In this document: positions 52,833 to 64,000 of the stretch, in pieces
Layout: the number at the start of each line of letters is the position of its first letter
How positions within the stretch are numbered: position 1 is the first letter of the stretch
NCBI GenBank assembly: GCA_019828545.1
Contig: JACVRA010000179.1
Location: forward strand, 62,001 to 126,000
Direction: 5' to 3'
DNA from: Paracamarosporium sp. OC-R06-R3
Taxonomy: Eukaryota; Ascomycota; Dothideomycetes; Pleosporales; Didymosphaeriaceae
Length of the DNA: 64,000 bases
Notes under the pieces: model-generated
Told to the model about the DNA's origin: nothing
The model's input: the letters and a program-made list of their open reading frames with translations, nothing else
Databases searched by the model: none
Position numbers and translations under genes: made by a program

Positions 52833-54538
52833 TCACTCGGGTATAACCGCATCCTCGGCACTGACACCCTTCCTCCAGCGATATCGACTCGCAAGATGTT
52901 CTTTTAGGGGTCCGCTCTCTCCTGGCCTGCCGTAGAAGTTCTCCCGATATGTTCCGCCTTCCACTGCATAACCGTCCCAGAACAGCCCTCTCTTTCTTAA
53001 TTCTGGGATAAGCAGCTCGGCAGCATCTACAAACGTCCCTGGTTTAATTGCATATGCAATGTTGAATCCATCAACATCTGCCTCTGCAACCCACCGCTCA
53101 AACTCATCCGCAACCTGTGAAGCTGAGCCAACGACAGTTGCGCCGAGCCCACCAACTGTGATGTGTTTGGCTACAGTACTCTTTGTCCATCTCGGTATAC
53201 CTGGTGAGGCCTTGGACCATGCCTCAACAGCAGATCTTTATTGCGATTAGCCCATTCAACTCAAATCGTTCAATAGTTACTTACCGGATTGCATTAGACT
53301 GCACGTGTCGTAGCTCCTCATCATCTTGATATACCGCCAGATCGATGCCAGTCCACCCGCCGAACAGCGCTAACGCACCATCCAAGTCCCCATACTGTGC
53401 GTAATCTTCAAACTTCGCCTTTGCTTCCTCTTCTGTGCGTCCAACGATCGGACAGATCATAGCAAGGAACTTGACGTCCTCTCCTTTCCTACCAAAGCTC
53501 CGTGCAAGCTCGCGTACTTCAGCAACATTTTTGGCGACTACAGAGGGCGAGTGACCAGCTACGAAGATTGCCTCAGCATGCTGTGCTGCGAAAGTCTTGC
53601 CAGCTTTGGAGGTCCCAGCTTGTAGCAGCAGTGGAGTACGTTGAGGCGATGGCTGGCAGATGTGTGGGCCTGGAACGTTGTAGTACTTTCCTGCGTGATC
53701 AATTTTGCGTACAAGAGAAGGGTCAGTGTAGATGCCGCGTTTGCGATCCAATACGACGGCATCATCGCGCCAGGAGGATTCGAAGAGCTTGTACATGACG
53801 CGGATGTACTCTTCTGCAATCGCATATCTAAAATGGAGTGAGCGACGTCCCATTTGTCATGGCGGAGACATAATAGGTACCTTTCATCATGCTCGGGCTG
53901 CTCTGTATGGCCCAAGTTTCTGGCTGCCGAATCCAGATAACCCGTGACAATGTTCCACCCTAAGCGACCGCCAGTAAGGTGATCTATGGTACTCAGTCTT
54001 CGTGCCAGGTGGTAAGGTTGCTCATATGTAGTTGCAACCGTCACGCCAAACCCCAAGTTCTTTGTTGCTGCCGCCATCGCAGGTATAACAGCCAAGGGTT
54101 CATTGACAGGCCACTGCGCACCGCTTTTGATGGCCGGCTCTAAGTTTTGGGGGCCTTTGTACACATCATATCCACCTAGGACGTCGGCAATAAAGATACC
54201 ATGAAATTTAGCATCTTCAAGGAGCTTTGCGAGACTGACCCAATGTGAAACTGAGTTGAATTCTGTGGATGTATCATCGGGCTATAAGGAGTCGTTAAAT
54301 CATCAGTAATTATCCAGATGTCTTTTCTATCACTGTTCCTTAAGGCCATATAGACCATTGGAGGTTTTGCTTACTGTTGTTTATTAGCAGAGGTTCATGC
54401 TAGTCTCCCATTGGCCACTTTACCATGCTGCCAAAGCCCTGGCGATTGATGCCCGGAGCACATCTCCACGAAGGCATTGAGAATCAATTTCTTTTTTTGG
54501 GGCGAATTGCCATTCGTTGCCCGTACAGTGGATGCCAT
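52833..54538 (-). CDS. Flavin-dependent monooxygenase, LLM class (NtaA/DszA/SnaA-like)
   Basis: A flavin-using luciferase-like monooxygenase that probably opens C-N or C-S bonds; it would need reduced flavin from a reductase that is not in this window. Exons: 54538-54424, 54262-53881, 53827-53285, 53235-52833 (480 residues as listed). The first 38 residues match the NtaA-type start (KKKLILNAFVEMCSGHQSPGLW). Exon 2 gives IFIADVLGGYDVYKG and TIDHLTGGRLGWNIVTGYLDSAARNLG (flavin-binding barrel). Exon 3 includes PQRTPLLLQAGTSKAGKTFAAQHAEAIFVAG. The last three junctions are clean. The first is not: the acceptor at 54281 restores the conserved PDDTSTEFN but is out of phase with the good GTAAAG donor, so either the acceptor 19 nt inside the exon or a weaker donor (GTGGCC, starting at 54418) must be used. 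The upstream Met at 54694 could extend the protein. Confidence 0.82.
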
Positions 54539-54825
54539 GTTTGTTCTCACAATGGAATGTCGTGCAGGATGTACTCCTACGTTAAATTCCCAAGCTGAGG
54601 ATCTGGAAAGTGAATGATGCGGGAAATTTATGATCTCATTCGCGGGGAATCCTTGTTGCCCTATATCGGCCAAGATCGAGTGGCATGATTGCACAATTCG
54701 TGGGAAGTGTGTCGTGATAGCGCGGGGTGGCTTGATTGGGTAAGCGCTATTGACGTGCTTCGAACAACTGAAGGTTAAGTTTGTGATATCAAAGCCAGAA
54801 AATCATGGCTTGTGACATTCTTAGC

Positions 54826-54831
54826 TGATAA
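54826..54831 (+). promoter_or_regulatory. GATA-factor-like site TGATAA
   Basis: Fits HGATAR, the core recognised by AreA/NIT2-type nitrogen regulators. Single hexamers are common by chance, so this is weak evidence alone. Confidence 0.25.
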
Positions 54832-55183
54832 TTATTGAAGCCCCGAGTATTTCGGATGGCTTATCGATTGTGCGTAGGGTCGAGACCACCGCCATTTGAG
54901 ACATTCAGCGTATTGAAGGAAGGGAGCGGCTCATCGACTCGGTATCAAAACTGCAAATCTGAGTACTGACCAAATACTTATAAATGCCTCATAGTGAACC
55001 TCGCATAGATTTCCAGGGGATATGTGTGATCGACACGCAGCCTGGTCGATTGATGTGGACACCAGCATACGCCAACATCCGAGGACCGGAGCATGTCCGG
55101 TTATCTGCAAACCTGGTTCTTTGAGATGGTATTGCGCCACGATGACATCTCGCAAGGACCCAGGCCTAATAGTGTATCTAGTC

Positions 55184-55193
55184 TTATCTATCT
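55184..55193 (-). promoter_or_regulatory. Two overlapping GATA-factor-like sites
   Basis: On the minus strand the ten bases contain AGATAG and AGATAA, both fitting HGATAR, about 175 bases upstream of the DUR3-like ATG. Paired sites at this distance are what AreA/NIT2-type control usually shows. Function is inferred. Confidence 0.35.
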
Positions 55194-55366
55194 TAACCTA
55201 ACTTCTGCTATGCAACGTTATTCGACGTAGAAATGGTGTGCTCAGGTACCTGCACCCTTGGAACAGTTAGAAGCTATCTGGGGCCATAAGATACGACACA
55301 TCCCAATGATCGGGCGCGATATCTTACTTCAAACACGTCAAGCGATTGATTTTCCCTGTTGCAACG

Positions 55367-57570
55367 ATGGCATTCGAGCTTGTAGGCCGAGCAGACGAGG
55401 TGGTGGTGAAACCTCCATTGTCCCAAGCGGTGGGCTATGTTGTCGTCGTGGTTATCGGTCTTGTCATTGCTTTTGGTAACGTCAATGAGAGCTACAGGTG
55501 TTCTTGGCTGACTATGAGTAGCAATGGTGTTGGTGACCAGGCTGCTGAAGCGCACTGTTGGCGAGGACAACAAGAAGACCGAAATGTTCATGACAGCAAA
55601 TCGAAGTGTCAATACTGGTTTGACCGCATCAGCAGTAGTATCAGTGGGTAGGCTTCAAGTACTGCAAAAAGCAAGCGTCTAATTGTCATTAGTCATGGCT
55701 ATGGAGTACGGCAATGCTCGGTTCAAGTCTTGTTGGGTACGTAAACGGCGTATCCGGTCCCTTCTGGTTCGCCGCGGGTTGTAGTCCCATGATCGTCTTC
55801 TTCGCCGTGCTAGGCATTAGCTGTAAGCGCAAAATCCCGGAAGCACACACCTTGCTAGAGATTGTGCGCATCCGATATGGCACCACAGCTCATATCGTGT
55901 ATATGTTTCTATGTCTGGTCAACAACTTGATTGCGTGTGCCAATATGGTCTTGGGAGCCTCTGCCGCCATTACGGCAATGACAGGAATGCATATCATCGC
56001 CGCGACCTTTCTGCTTCCTGTAGGCGTGGCTCTCTATACCTTCGTTGGCGGGATCAAAGCCACATTCTTAACTGATTATATGCACACTTTTACGATCCTG
56101 ATTATCCTGTGTTACTTCTCGGTCAAGGCTTTTACACTTGATGAGGTAGGTTCGTTCGGTAACCTCTTCGAGCTGGTGAAAGCTGCAGGCGCCCGACATC
56201 CGGTTCCCGAAAACGAACATGGATCTTATCTTACAATGACATCAAAAGGCGGCATTCTCTTCGGTATCCTGCACATTTGCGCCAACTTTGGACTCGTCAT
56301 CATGGATACAAGCTTCTTCATTAAAGCTTTCTCCGCAAGCCCGCAAGCCGTTGTGCCTGGCTATGTCGTTGGTGGAATCGCCTACTTCGCCATCCCCTGG
56401 GCTATGGGCACCCTGGCTAGCTCTGTAGTACTGGGGTTGGAAAGCAATCCTGTTTTCCCAACTTACCCACGGGTGAGTGTTCACTTTGAATTTCAGAAGT
56501 GGTACTGATGATAACAGCGTATGACATCCACAGAGGTGTCCAACGGCCTTGTCCTACCCTACTTCGCAATCACCATTGCCGGTAAGGGTGGCACGGCTGG
56601 TATCCTACTTATCACCTTCATGGCTGTAACATCAACTTTGTCTGCGCAAGTTATTGCTGTCTCGTCAATTATTAGTTTTGACATGTACCGAACGTACTTC
56701 AAGCGTAACGCGAGCGACGAGGATGTGATCCGCTGGAGCCACTACGGTGTCGTCTTTTTCGCTTTGTTCGCTTCTGCATTTTCGACGATGCTGCACTACG
56801 TTGGCGTCGACCTCGGATGGACGCTGTACATGCTGGGCGTTCTGACTTGCCCAGGCATCTTCCCGACAGCGTTCACTATTCTTTGGAGACGTCAATCGAA
56901 GGCCGCTGCAATTATCTCGCCACTCCTCGGTATGGTTACAGGGATAGCATCATGGCTTGGTTCCGCCTACGCATTATACGGTGAAGTGAATATTACCACG
57001 ACGGGACAAACGGTCCCGTGCGTCTGGGGCACAGTCGCATCTGCCTTCTCGCCCCTGGTGTACTCTCCGATCATAACGCTCTTCAAGCCCGAGAACTTCG
57101 ACTGGGCGGACTTCCGCAAGGAGCGCCTCGCTTTCGAGGTGTCAGACACATCATCTATCATCTCGCGTCGAAACTCTAGCGTCGTGCGTGCAAACATTGA
57201 AATCGAGGCGCAGTCACCAGATAACCAGGTACTTTTGAAGCGCTGGGGCCGCATTGCTGCCATTTGGGCACTCGCAACATTCTTGGGTCACTGGGTGCTG
57301 TGGCCACTTCCGATGTATGCATCCAAATACATCTTTAGCAAAGGATTTTACGCTGCTTGGCTAGTTGTTGCGATCATATGGCTGTGGGGAACACTGTTCA
57401 TAGTTGGATTTTATCCCCTCATCGATGGAAGGCAACAAATCTGGGCAGTGTGGCAAGCTGTGAAGAAAGGTGGATATAAGAGGAATACAGAGAGCACGGC
57501 ACCAGAAGAGAGCACAAGCGGCGAGCAAACGCCCAAAAGTGTGGAGCAAAATGATAGGAAGGCTGAATGA
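55367..57570 (+). CDS. Sodium:solute symporter family, DUR3-like urea/polyamine permease
   Basis: A plasma-membrane symporter of the SSS family, likely taking up urea or polyamines. Exons 55367-55475, 55519-55643, 55693-56472 and 56518-57570 join in frame (688 residues, usual for Dur3) over introns of 43, 49 and 45 nt. The ATG at 55367 follows an in-frame TTG extension that I rejected. Family features seen: MFMTANRSVNTGLTASAVVSSW across the second junction, GVSGPFWFAAGCSPMIVFFA, and EIVRIRYGTTAHIVYMFLC. Also present are GGIKATFLTDYMHTF and YFAITIAGKGGTAGILLITFMAVTSTLSAQ, plus about 15 hydrophobic segments. It is divergent from the flavin monooxygenase. The cargo is inferred from family membership; specificity among urea, polyamines or others is not visible. 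Confidence 0.88.
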
Positions 57571-58084
57571 GCTAGGACTTTTGTCGTGGTGGAACAACGC
57601 GCGCTCGCATCATGCTATTATCTTCTGGTATTAGCGCAGTACATCTCCACGTGATCTCATCGACGCGTCATCTGTCCCTCACCTTTAATCGCTTGTCTAC
57701 ATTGAATTCAATGTTTCTGGTAGTCAGCTTCTGTGCTATTCTTCAGTTCCAGATTCGGCCAGGATTGCCTTCTATCATCGATCTCACTGGTGTGACCATC
57801 TCATTCTTGATCTCGTACAAGCGACATATCTTTCGAATTCAAGGATAGGTGCGATCACCTTGGCGTAAGCGATTGTCTCGGTGTGTTTTTCTATTATTAT
57901 AGTATTGCTTGAGAAGCATCATCGATTGATAGATCAGCTTTGCTACCAATTAGGGCCGCAGTATTGGTAAATCTCTATTGTGGAACACTTCGAAAAGGGA
58001 AAGTAGGGTTGAACAAATCATGGCCGATCTAGTAGTGATATAATGATTGAGTCTCTAGGACTATATCATATCACTGCAGCTTCG
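57571..58084. other. Convergent intergenic, no feature seen
   Basis: 514 bases between converging genes; short ORFs only. Confidence 0.5.
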
Positions 58085-59788
58085 TTAGTCTTTCTCAGGG
58101 ATCACATCATCTATCTCCTGCTCATGTGATCGCTCATCGTCACCATCACCCCCGCGACTCTTCTCCCTCTTCTCTTCCCACCTCCAACCAAACCAGATGC
58201 CCACAAAGATTGTACATGCTATACACGCAAAACCCAGATACAACTTCGCGCCGATTCTCCAGTGGGGCGCCTCGCGTGCAGGATACGCTGCTAGCGGCAC
58301 AAAGGCATTGTTCAAGTAGCTCAGGATCGTCCCTGTAGCGAATAGCACTGTACGTACTTCTGGCTCGTGCTGCAAGTGCGCAGATGCCCATGCGCAAAGG
58401 AGCATCGTCGACACGGCTCCAATGTAGTTGAGGTACCAGCCTGCCATGTAGGCGTGTTCGTTCGAGGGTCGAACGATCAGAATAATGAGGGAGGTAATGT
58501 TGATAGATGAGTGGAGGAGCAGAAAAGGGAGGCGAGTACCCAGTAGATCGCTGAAACCACTAAATAAGAGTTCGGCGACGAGCTGAGCAGCTTGGCCTGC
58601 TATTGGCAGGTAATTAAGCATTGCGACAGAGCTGTTTGTAATTAGCAAATGAAATTGTGGTGTGGACGTTGGCTATAGGGACTTACTATTTCCTCTTTCC
58701 ATCTGGATTCTTGAGGCTCTTTAGCCAGAGATTGAAGTAAGTTGACGGCTGAGTATTGCCGCCGATAGACCATGATACTGTGCTACGTCAGTGTCTAGCT
58801 CTGCTGTTGTCGCGAAAGCTTCAGGCTTACTGGCAACAGCCCACAACGACCAAAAGGTAAAGCAGCGTAGAAAACGCTTTGGAGTGATTCCAATTTGCGG
58901 TTTTCGCTTGACACGACGCGCTCTTGCAAGAGCTATTTCGATATGTCGCGGCTTCAAGTAGAACTTTGCCAGTGGATTTGGGCGTTCCGGATAACCAGGT
59001 AGAATAAAGAAGGCTCCTAAAGCGACTGCAATAGTGCAGATACCATTAATCAGAAAGGCCCATCTCCAACCAGCACGCCCATGTGCACCTTCAAGGTTGG
59101 AAGAGAGCGCGCCCTGCATTGCACCCGACAACATTGCGCCGGCCGGCTGAGCCATATTGTAAAGACTCATACGTAGCGCAATCTCGTGGGGCATATACCA
59201 TTGAGACATCAAAGTGAAATTTCCGGGCCACGCCGTAGCCTCAAAGAGCCCAATCAAAAAGCGCAGACCGTAGACTTGTTTGTAGTTCGTAACGGTGGAC
59301 AAACAGCATGTTAAGATGCCCCAAATGAGCTCGCACCCTGGTAGCCATTTTGAAGGTCCAAAATGTGATACGATAATGCATGACGGGTACAACATGACCA
59401 TGTAGCCAATGTTAAAGTACGTGGTGAAGTAGTTCAGTTCGTTACCATATAGCTGAAGATCCTCTTGCATCCCAGACACGTAAGCGTTTGTCTAACAGGG
59501 TCAGCGGGTTTCTTTCATTTCATCCATGGTAGCGCACAATGTTGGTCTGGTCAATGTACTTGAACATATAACCAAGAAAACCGATAGTCAGAAACCAGCA
59601 ATCGAGACGCCATAACTGTGTCGTTGTAAATACATGTTTTATATGAGTCTCATCTTACTCACAAATGCCCTTTCTTCTCGTGGGTCGACGTCTGTAGTTT
59701 CTAGATCGGAGTTTGTTGATGTCTCTGCTTTAGGCTGAGGTGCAACATCTACACTGACATGCATAGCTTGGTCATCCAGAGCACCCAT
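58085..59788 (-). CDS. MFS transporter, allantoate/pantothenate permease (Dal5/ACS) family
   Basis: A proton-coupled anion:cation symporter-type permease of 500 residues. Exons 59788-59663, 59615-59538, 59491-58831, 58777-58687 and 58631-58085 join in frame over introns of 47, 46, 53 and 55 nt; the second intron has an atypical GTGCGC donor. Dal5-family signs are RLDCWFLTIGFLGYMFKYIDQTNI in TM1, AWPGNFTLMSQWYMPHEIALRMSLYNMAQPAG and GWRWAFLINGICTI. Also visible are ISWSIGGNTQPSTYFNLWLKS and YSVAMLNYLPIAGQAAQLVAEL. The protein ends in a charged cytosolic tail. Members carry allantoate, ureidosuccinate, dipeptides, pantothenate or biotin; the substrate here is unknown, but a nitrogen source fits the neighbourhood. 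Confidence 0.9.
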
Positions 59789-61507
59789 TGCTTCTTTCGT
59801 CTAATGGTGATTTATCGTTTCGGTAGCTGAATGTGCTTTCACAGTATGTTATATAGAGAGAGTACGGCCGAACAGTATGACTAACGGTCTTAGGTGGTTC
59901 GATTGCGGCGTCCCAGCTGCAAACTTTGATATGCATGTCCTCAGTTGTGGAAGAAAATGCGTGCTCCGCACTAGGGTGATAAGCATGGGTCGGCTGTGGT
60001 TGAAACTGCCGCTGCGCTGTAGCTGTTCGTCGATGCTCCTCTCAACCACAGAAGCAATCCTTTCTCTAGATTTCGCCGAACATCAGGACAAGCCTCCATA
60101 TGCTTTCCATTGTACTCATCGTCTGTCCGCGAGTTATTCCAGAATGTGCCCAGAAAGCGCGGGCGGCCGTGTGCGAGTGATGAGCCAGGGTTTCATTGCG
60201 ACATCTGCACCCTCCAAGTGCAATACCACCGACGGCGAGTCTGGACCGGAGTACGACCGAGTCTAGGAACAAAAAGCTATCTCACACATCTTCTTAAACA
60301 ATGCTGATAGAGGAAATGGAACGACGGGTCTCTGCTTACGTTCGTATTTATGTCGATCCGCAGTACTTTGTCAAAGGCGTCGCCGACATTTGAAGTCCGT
60401 GCCAACCCGCCTTCCATCTTGTGCTCACCTCAAATATATTGCAGAGAGAGTAAAAGCCGAAATTCATCTGTTTCATTATAAATAATTGGCCGCTCGATCT
60501 GCGTAAAAGCTGATGGAAGATGATATGCGCTTGTCTGGCGCTCCTTATCGGCCAGGTGGGGGGAGATCAGGGCGCACCCATGATAAAAACTGCGCACCCA
60601 GTCTGACGAACTCCAATGACTGCAAGTTTCAGTGACCCATATCAGAATAGTTTGCTAAAGCATGTCATTAACTCAAGATGCACCCTGCTAATCCATACCA
60701 CTACCAGAGCTAGTATATACTATGCTGAGCTACTATCTATAGCCATTTCCACTCTCATCTACACTTTTGCTGATGCAAGCACTAAGTGGCTCGAACGCGC
60801 TTTGTACGACTTTAAAGTCCTCCACTATGAGGTCAAAATGTCAGATTATTGATCTGTGGTTACTGTGTTTCGTGCCCGGTGATACCGTTGTTGGTGTCCT
60901 GGGAGAAGTTGAGCTCGTTGCGTTCTAGAGTCTGGAAAATGAACTGCCAACTGTGTATGACTGAACCTCAATCGTACTGACTATATGATTATTATCCCGT
61001 TGTGTCTCCCGTCCTATATCCACTCCATTTCTACCGCCCTGACGATGTGCCATATACAGGATCGAGATCCCGCCATTTAAGTCAGCGGTGAAGATATGGC
61101 GCGTCCCAGTCACCCTAGAGTATTATTTACGTGTACGAGTCAAAGTTTCGACGTGAATCTCTCCACAGTCTGTAAAATACGACCACACTCGTTTCTTCAT
61201 TGAAGTCCAACTAATTAGCCTTTACCAGGGATCAGAACTTCTAGACACACATCTTCGCTTAGGGAAGTGCAAAGCGGGATATAGCGATATATACTAGAGG
61301 GAACCGTAACAGCTAAGTGCATTGAAACCACCAGATGGCATCTAGATGAAGACTTTGACTGAGAATACACTGCGGATTACTGAGAAAGTTAAGGTTCTTA
61401 TGGGAATACCAATGATGATGAGTAGAGCCGCACAACGAGTGTTCGTAGCCAGCAACTTTAATCGATTATTCATTGGCCCAATCGTTGGTGGTGATATTTT
61501 GAACACT
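59789..61507. other. Long intergenic, no supported gene
   Basis: 1.7 kb, the longest gene-free stretch. ORFs at 59877-60266 and 60110-60307 on the plus strand are short and carry a few scattered Cys/Arg residues but no zinc cluster or other motif. Nothing else is seen; a decayed gene remains possible. Confidence 0.45.
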
Positions 61508-62273
61508 TTACCATCCGTCCAACCCAGCGATCATTCCCCACGCTGTAACACCCTCGCCCCCCTCCTTTGCCCACCCGTCGCTCCCAACAATGCCTACACC
61601 AATCTTTTTTTCCCCAACTACTTTGAATCCGAAATGTTCGTACACACCTTTCGCATGTGCATTTGTCGATTCTAGCCAAACAGGAACGTTCTTCGTCTTT
61701 GCTTCGGCTAGGAACGGCCCAAATATAGCTGTCACAGCACCTGGAGATGTTTCAGCTTGGCAACGATTGGGTTCGAAGCAACTGCCCTACCTTTATCATT
61801 CCGTTCTGGATCTCGACCAATTATATTCAAGTGCCAGTGCGGGCGATCACCCAGCTTCTCTTCTCGCAGGGCTTTAAAAAAAGTTAAGTACTCGATCACA
61901 CCTTCTGAAAGTGTAGAAGCCGGATTGGGCTTCTTCTCGACTCCTGGAGGAAACCTATTCAACGTTTGTAAGTATCAGACGAATAAGAAACGTGGAAATC
62001 TGCGTACCATAATCCAATTGCTGCCCAGTCATGGGACTCTACCAGAGTAGCCCCACTCTCGAAACGAGGCCGGACAATAGCCTCCCAGTACTTTACTCGA
62101 AGCTCAAACTCCTTCAACTTAGGATGTTCGGGGTTTGACTCCGGACCCAAAAATAGGTAGCGGTTAAGTGCGTCTTGAAGAAACGCTGCTGCGACAATGG
62201 TAGCAAACCGCGGTACCTCGGTAGGATCGGTGATCTTTCGGAGCGGCTTTGAGAATTCCAGCTCCGAGGTCAT
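61508..62273 (-). CDS. GNAT-family N-acetyltransferase
   Basis: An acetyl-CoA-dependent N-acetyltransferase of 220 residues. Exons 62273-62008, 61954-61791 and 61740-61508 join in frame over introns of 53 and 50 nt. Without the second splice the frame hits a stop soon after HLQ. With it, the conserved acetyl-CoA-binding loop is rebuilt: IIGRDPERNDKG-AVTAIFGPFLAEA. HWHLNIIGRDP forms the beta-4 strand before the loop. ESTNAHAKGVYEHFGFKVV is the classic beta-5/alpha-4 end of the fold. The N-terminal part (VPRFATIVAAAFLQDALNRYLF) is typical of fungal small-molecule GNATs. The substrate is unknown. Confidence 0.85.
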
Positions 62274-62844
62274 GGCTGCGGTACTGGTTTGCTGGAAAAG
62301 CTTTTCTCGCTATCTAACTTCGAGGTAGTCGACAGGCTGACTGAACGTAATTCTAGTTATGTGGCTGTACGCGTGTGGAGGGCAAATGATGTCATGCAAA
62401 CTCAACCACAAAGACGGGATATTGGCTCTGCGACTTCTGTATTGGTGCAGCAATAACCGTTGCCCTCTGGTCTGGCGTCTATTGCTCGTGTAGGACGTGG
62501 TTAGTGGGGTGATGAGGTTAGGTGATCCTCACAGGAATTGCGTTGGAGGCTAAGACGTGGCTAACCCCCACTAGATCCTTCTCAAGCTTTCCGGTGGGGC
62601 TTATTTAACCTCTGTCGGTGTGGATCCAGGGCATTTTCATACCATTAAAACTAGGGTGGTCAACCGCGCATTAGCGATACGGTAGTGATACGGCGCTCTA
62701 GTTCGATGTTGCAAGAAACGGTCCGCATCGCGACGACGGAAATCGTGCATACTTTTCTCGGGTTTACCACAGGGACGGAGATATTTAGTTGGAAGGTACC
62801 ACGCCCTCGGTCATGGCACAACACTGTAGTCTTTATGCGACGCG
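62274..62844. other. Divergent intergenic, no feature seen
   Basis: 571 bases between the GNAT and amino-acid permease start codons; must hold both promoters. No motif stands out. Confidence 0.45.
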
Positions 62845-64000
62845 ATGACTGATTTCTCTTCTAGCTCTCACTTTGGAAACACAGAGAATGATCCTACCAA
62901 ATCAGTCTTCCACTACGGCACCGCAGAGGAGGATTCGGAGACCAATTCACCCACGAGAGATGTCTCCGGCGACATTCTCGATGATGGACTACGCCGTGGC
63001 CTGAAAGGACGACACTTTGTTATAATTGCACTTGGAAGTATCATTGGCCCGGGCACATATTGGGGTATCGGTTATGCCATCTATCTTTCTGGTCCCCTTG
63101 GAGCGCTCTTGGGTTTCGTTGTCGTTGGCATATCGATGTGGTTTCTGATGCAGAGCGTGGGTGAAATGACGACGTTGTTTCCCATTCATGGGGGCTTTGT
63201 CGAACATGCAGGGCGTTTCGTGGATCCCGCATTGAGCTTTTCTATGTCTTGGCTCTATTATCTGATGTGGAGCGTCTTTCTTGCGTCCGGTGAGTATAGC
63301 CCAAAGAGAGCTCTTAATTGCCATCCTAACGCTAGAAGACTGGAATTCGGCTATCTTGACTTTGCGCTTTTGGGTTTCCGATGATAACATGCCATCCTGG
63401 GCGTGGACGATTATCTTCTTCGTCGTCTTCACTATAATGACCTTGCTCGGTGTTCGCGCATATGGTGAGATTGAGTATTACTTCGGAATGTTTAAGTTTG
63501 GCTCGTTGATTATACTGTTCCTCCTCTCCATAGTTTCCAATGCCGGCGGGTTCGGCGGCGGGTATACCGGGTTCAGATACTGGAAGAAACCGACAGGTAC
63601 TGTATATTCCATCTTGAGTATGCTCCCGCTAAGTGTATGTAAGGTCCGATAATTCATGGTATTGATGGATTTGGCCAGGTCTTTGTACTAGCTGCAGCAT
63701 ATTACGTTGGCACGGAAATCATATCACTCGCTGGAGGAGAATCGAAGAACCCGAAAAGAGATGTCCCAAGGGTATGTTACGCACTGTGATCAATTTATCA
63801 CACCTGTTTGACAACTGCGCTAGGCAATTAATTCAATTGTATACCGTATCTTGGTGGTATACATCGGGATGCCGTTCTTTCAAGGCTTAATCTGTCCGTC
63901 CGATTCGCCAGACCTACTTAGCGCGAGCTCAAAAACTGCCTCTAGTCCATTCACCATAGGATTCGTCAAGGATGGCTGGAAGTCCGCAGGACACTTTGTG
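62845..64000 (+). CDS. Fungal amino-acid permease (APC/YAT family), N-terminal part
   Basis: A plasma-membrane amino-acid:proton symporter, truncated by the window edge at 64000. Exons so far are 62845-63289, 63339-63596, 63644-63771 and 63834-64000, all in frame, with introns of 49, 47 and 62 nt. YAT-type motifs are visible: LRRGLKGRHFVIIALGSIIGPGTYWGIG (substrate-binding TM1 break), MSWLYYLMWSVFLASG, VFVLAAAYYVGTEIISLAGGESKNPKRDVPRA (TM6 region) and INSIVYRILVVYIG. About 332 residues are present of the usual ~520-600; the C-terminal half lies outside. It joins DUR3- and Dal5-like genes in the uptake-rich segment. Confidence 0.88.

Larger units (their letters stand above)
54539..55366. promoter_or_regulatory. 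Divergent promoter region of flavin monooxygenase and DUR3-like genes
   Basis: 828 bases between divergent start codons, no gene. It holds the GATA-like motifs listed separately. The frame of the monooxygenase stays open up to 54694. Confidence 0.5.

Noticed and set aside
59877..60307. Possible decayed regulator with scattered Cys and Arg
   Set aside because: No zinc-cluster spacing, no start or splice partners; too weak to report as a pseudogene.
1..64000. tRNA genes, rRNA, CRISPR arrays, transposons
   Set aside because: I looked for cloverleaf-like and repeat-spacer patterns, terminal repeats and reverse-transcriptase or transposase motifs and found none that hold up.

Overview
This is nuclear DNA of a filamentous ascomycete. 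Nearly every multi-exon gene is broken by introns of about 43-62 nt with GT(R)NGT-type donors and CTAAC/CTGAC-like branch sites. The families (Zn2Cys6 regulators, STAND/NACHT proteins, DUF7707, DUF1769, many MFS permeases) are typical of Pezizomycotina, and the mix suggests a Dothideomycete; that last step is inference. I called about 32 genes, most of them with exon junctions worked out by frame. I saw no rRNA, tRNA, CRISPR array or intact transposon.

Layout. 0-13 kb is a conserved housekeeping arm: the C-terminal part of a Mak5-type DEAD-box helicase, a small membrane protein, GPI16 and LUC7 in a tight head-to-head pair, a secreted aspartic protease, a MetE-like protein, a membrane-anchored unknown and a DUF1769 protein. 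14-27 kb holds a DUF7707 transmembrane protein with a cytoplasmic coiled coil, a sugar MFS transporter, a GT32 mannosyltransferase-like protein, a three-exon orphan, a monocarboxylate-type MFS transporter and a SIS-domain sugar-phosphate isomerase-like protein. 27.9-35.8 kb holds a large STAND/NACHT protein ending in a membrane helix, two orphans and a Golgi-type glycosyltransferase with a PAN/apple-like tail.

36.5-52 kb is accessory: three or four orphans, two RING proteins, and a possible small cluster of a quinate-type permease, an unknown protein, a phytanoyl-CoA-dioxygenase-like enzyme and a Zn2Cys6 regulator divergent from that enzyme. 52.8-64 kb is rich in uptake functions: a flavin-dependent (NtaA/DszA-type) monooxygenase, a DUR3-like urea/polyamine symporter, a Dal5-type anion:cation symporter, a GNAT acetyltransferase and a fungal amino-acid permease that runs off the right end. 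The set reads as nitrogen scavenging, and the promoter between the monooxygenase and DUR3-like genes carries GATA-factor-like motifs.

Most notable points: a GC-AG first intron in LUC7, whose product helps U1 snRNP choose 5' splice sites; the tail-anchored STAND receptor; a splice-phase conflict in the flavin monooxygenase; a DUF7707 receptor-like protein with repeated ELH motifs; and a recurring switch from C-rich to purine-rich coding strand along several genes.
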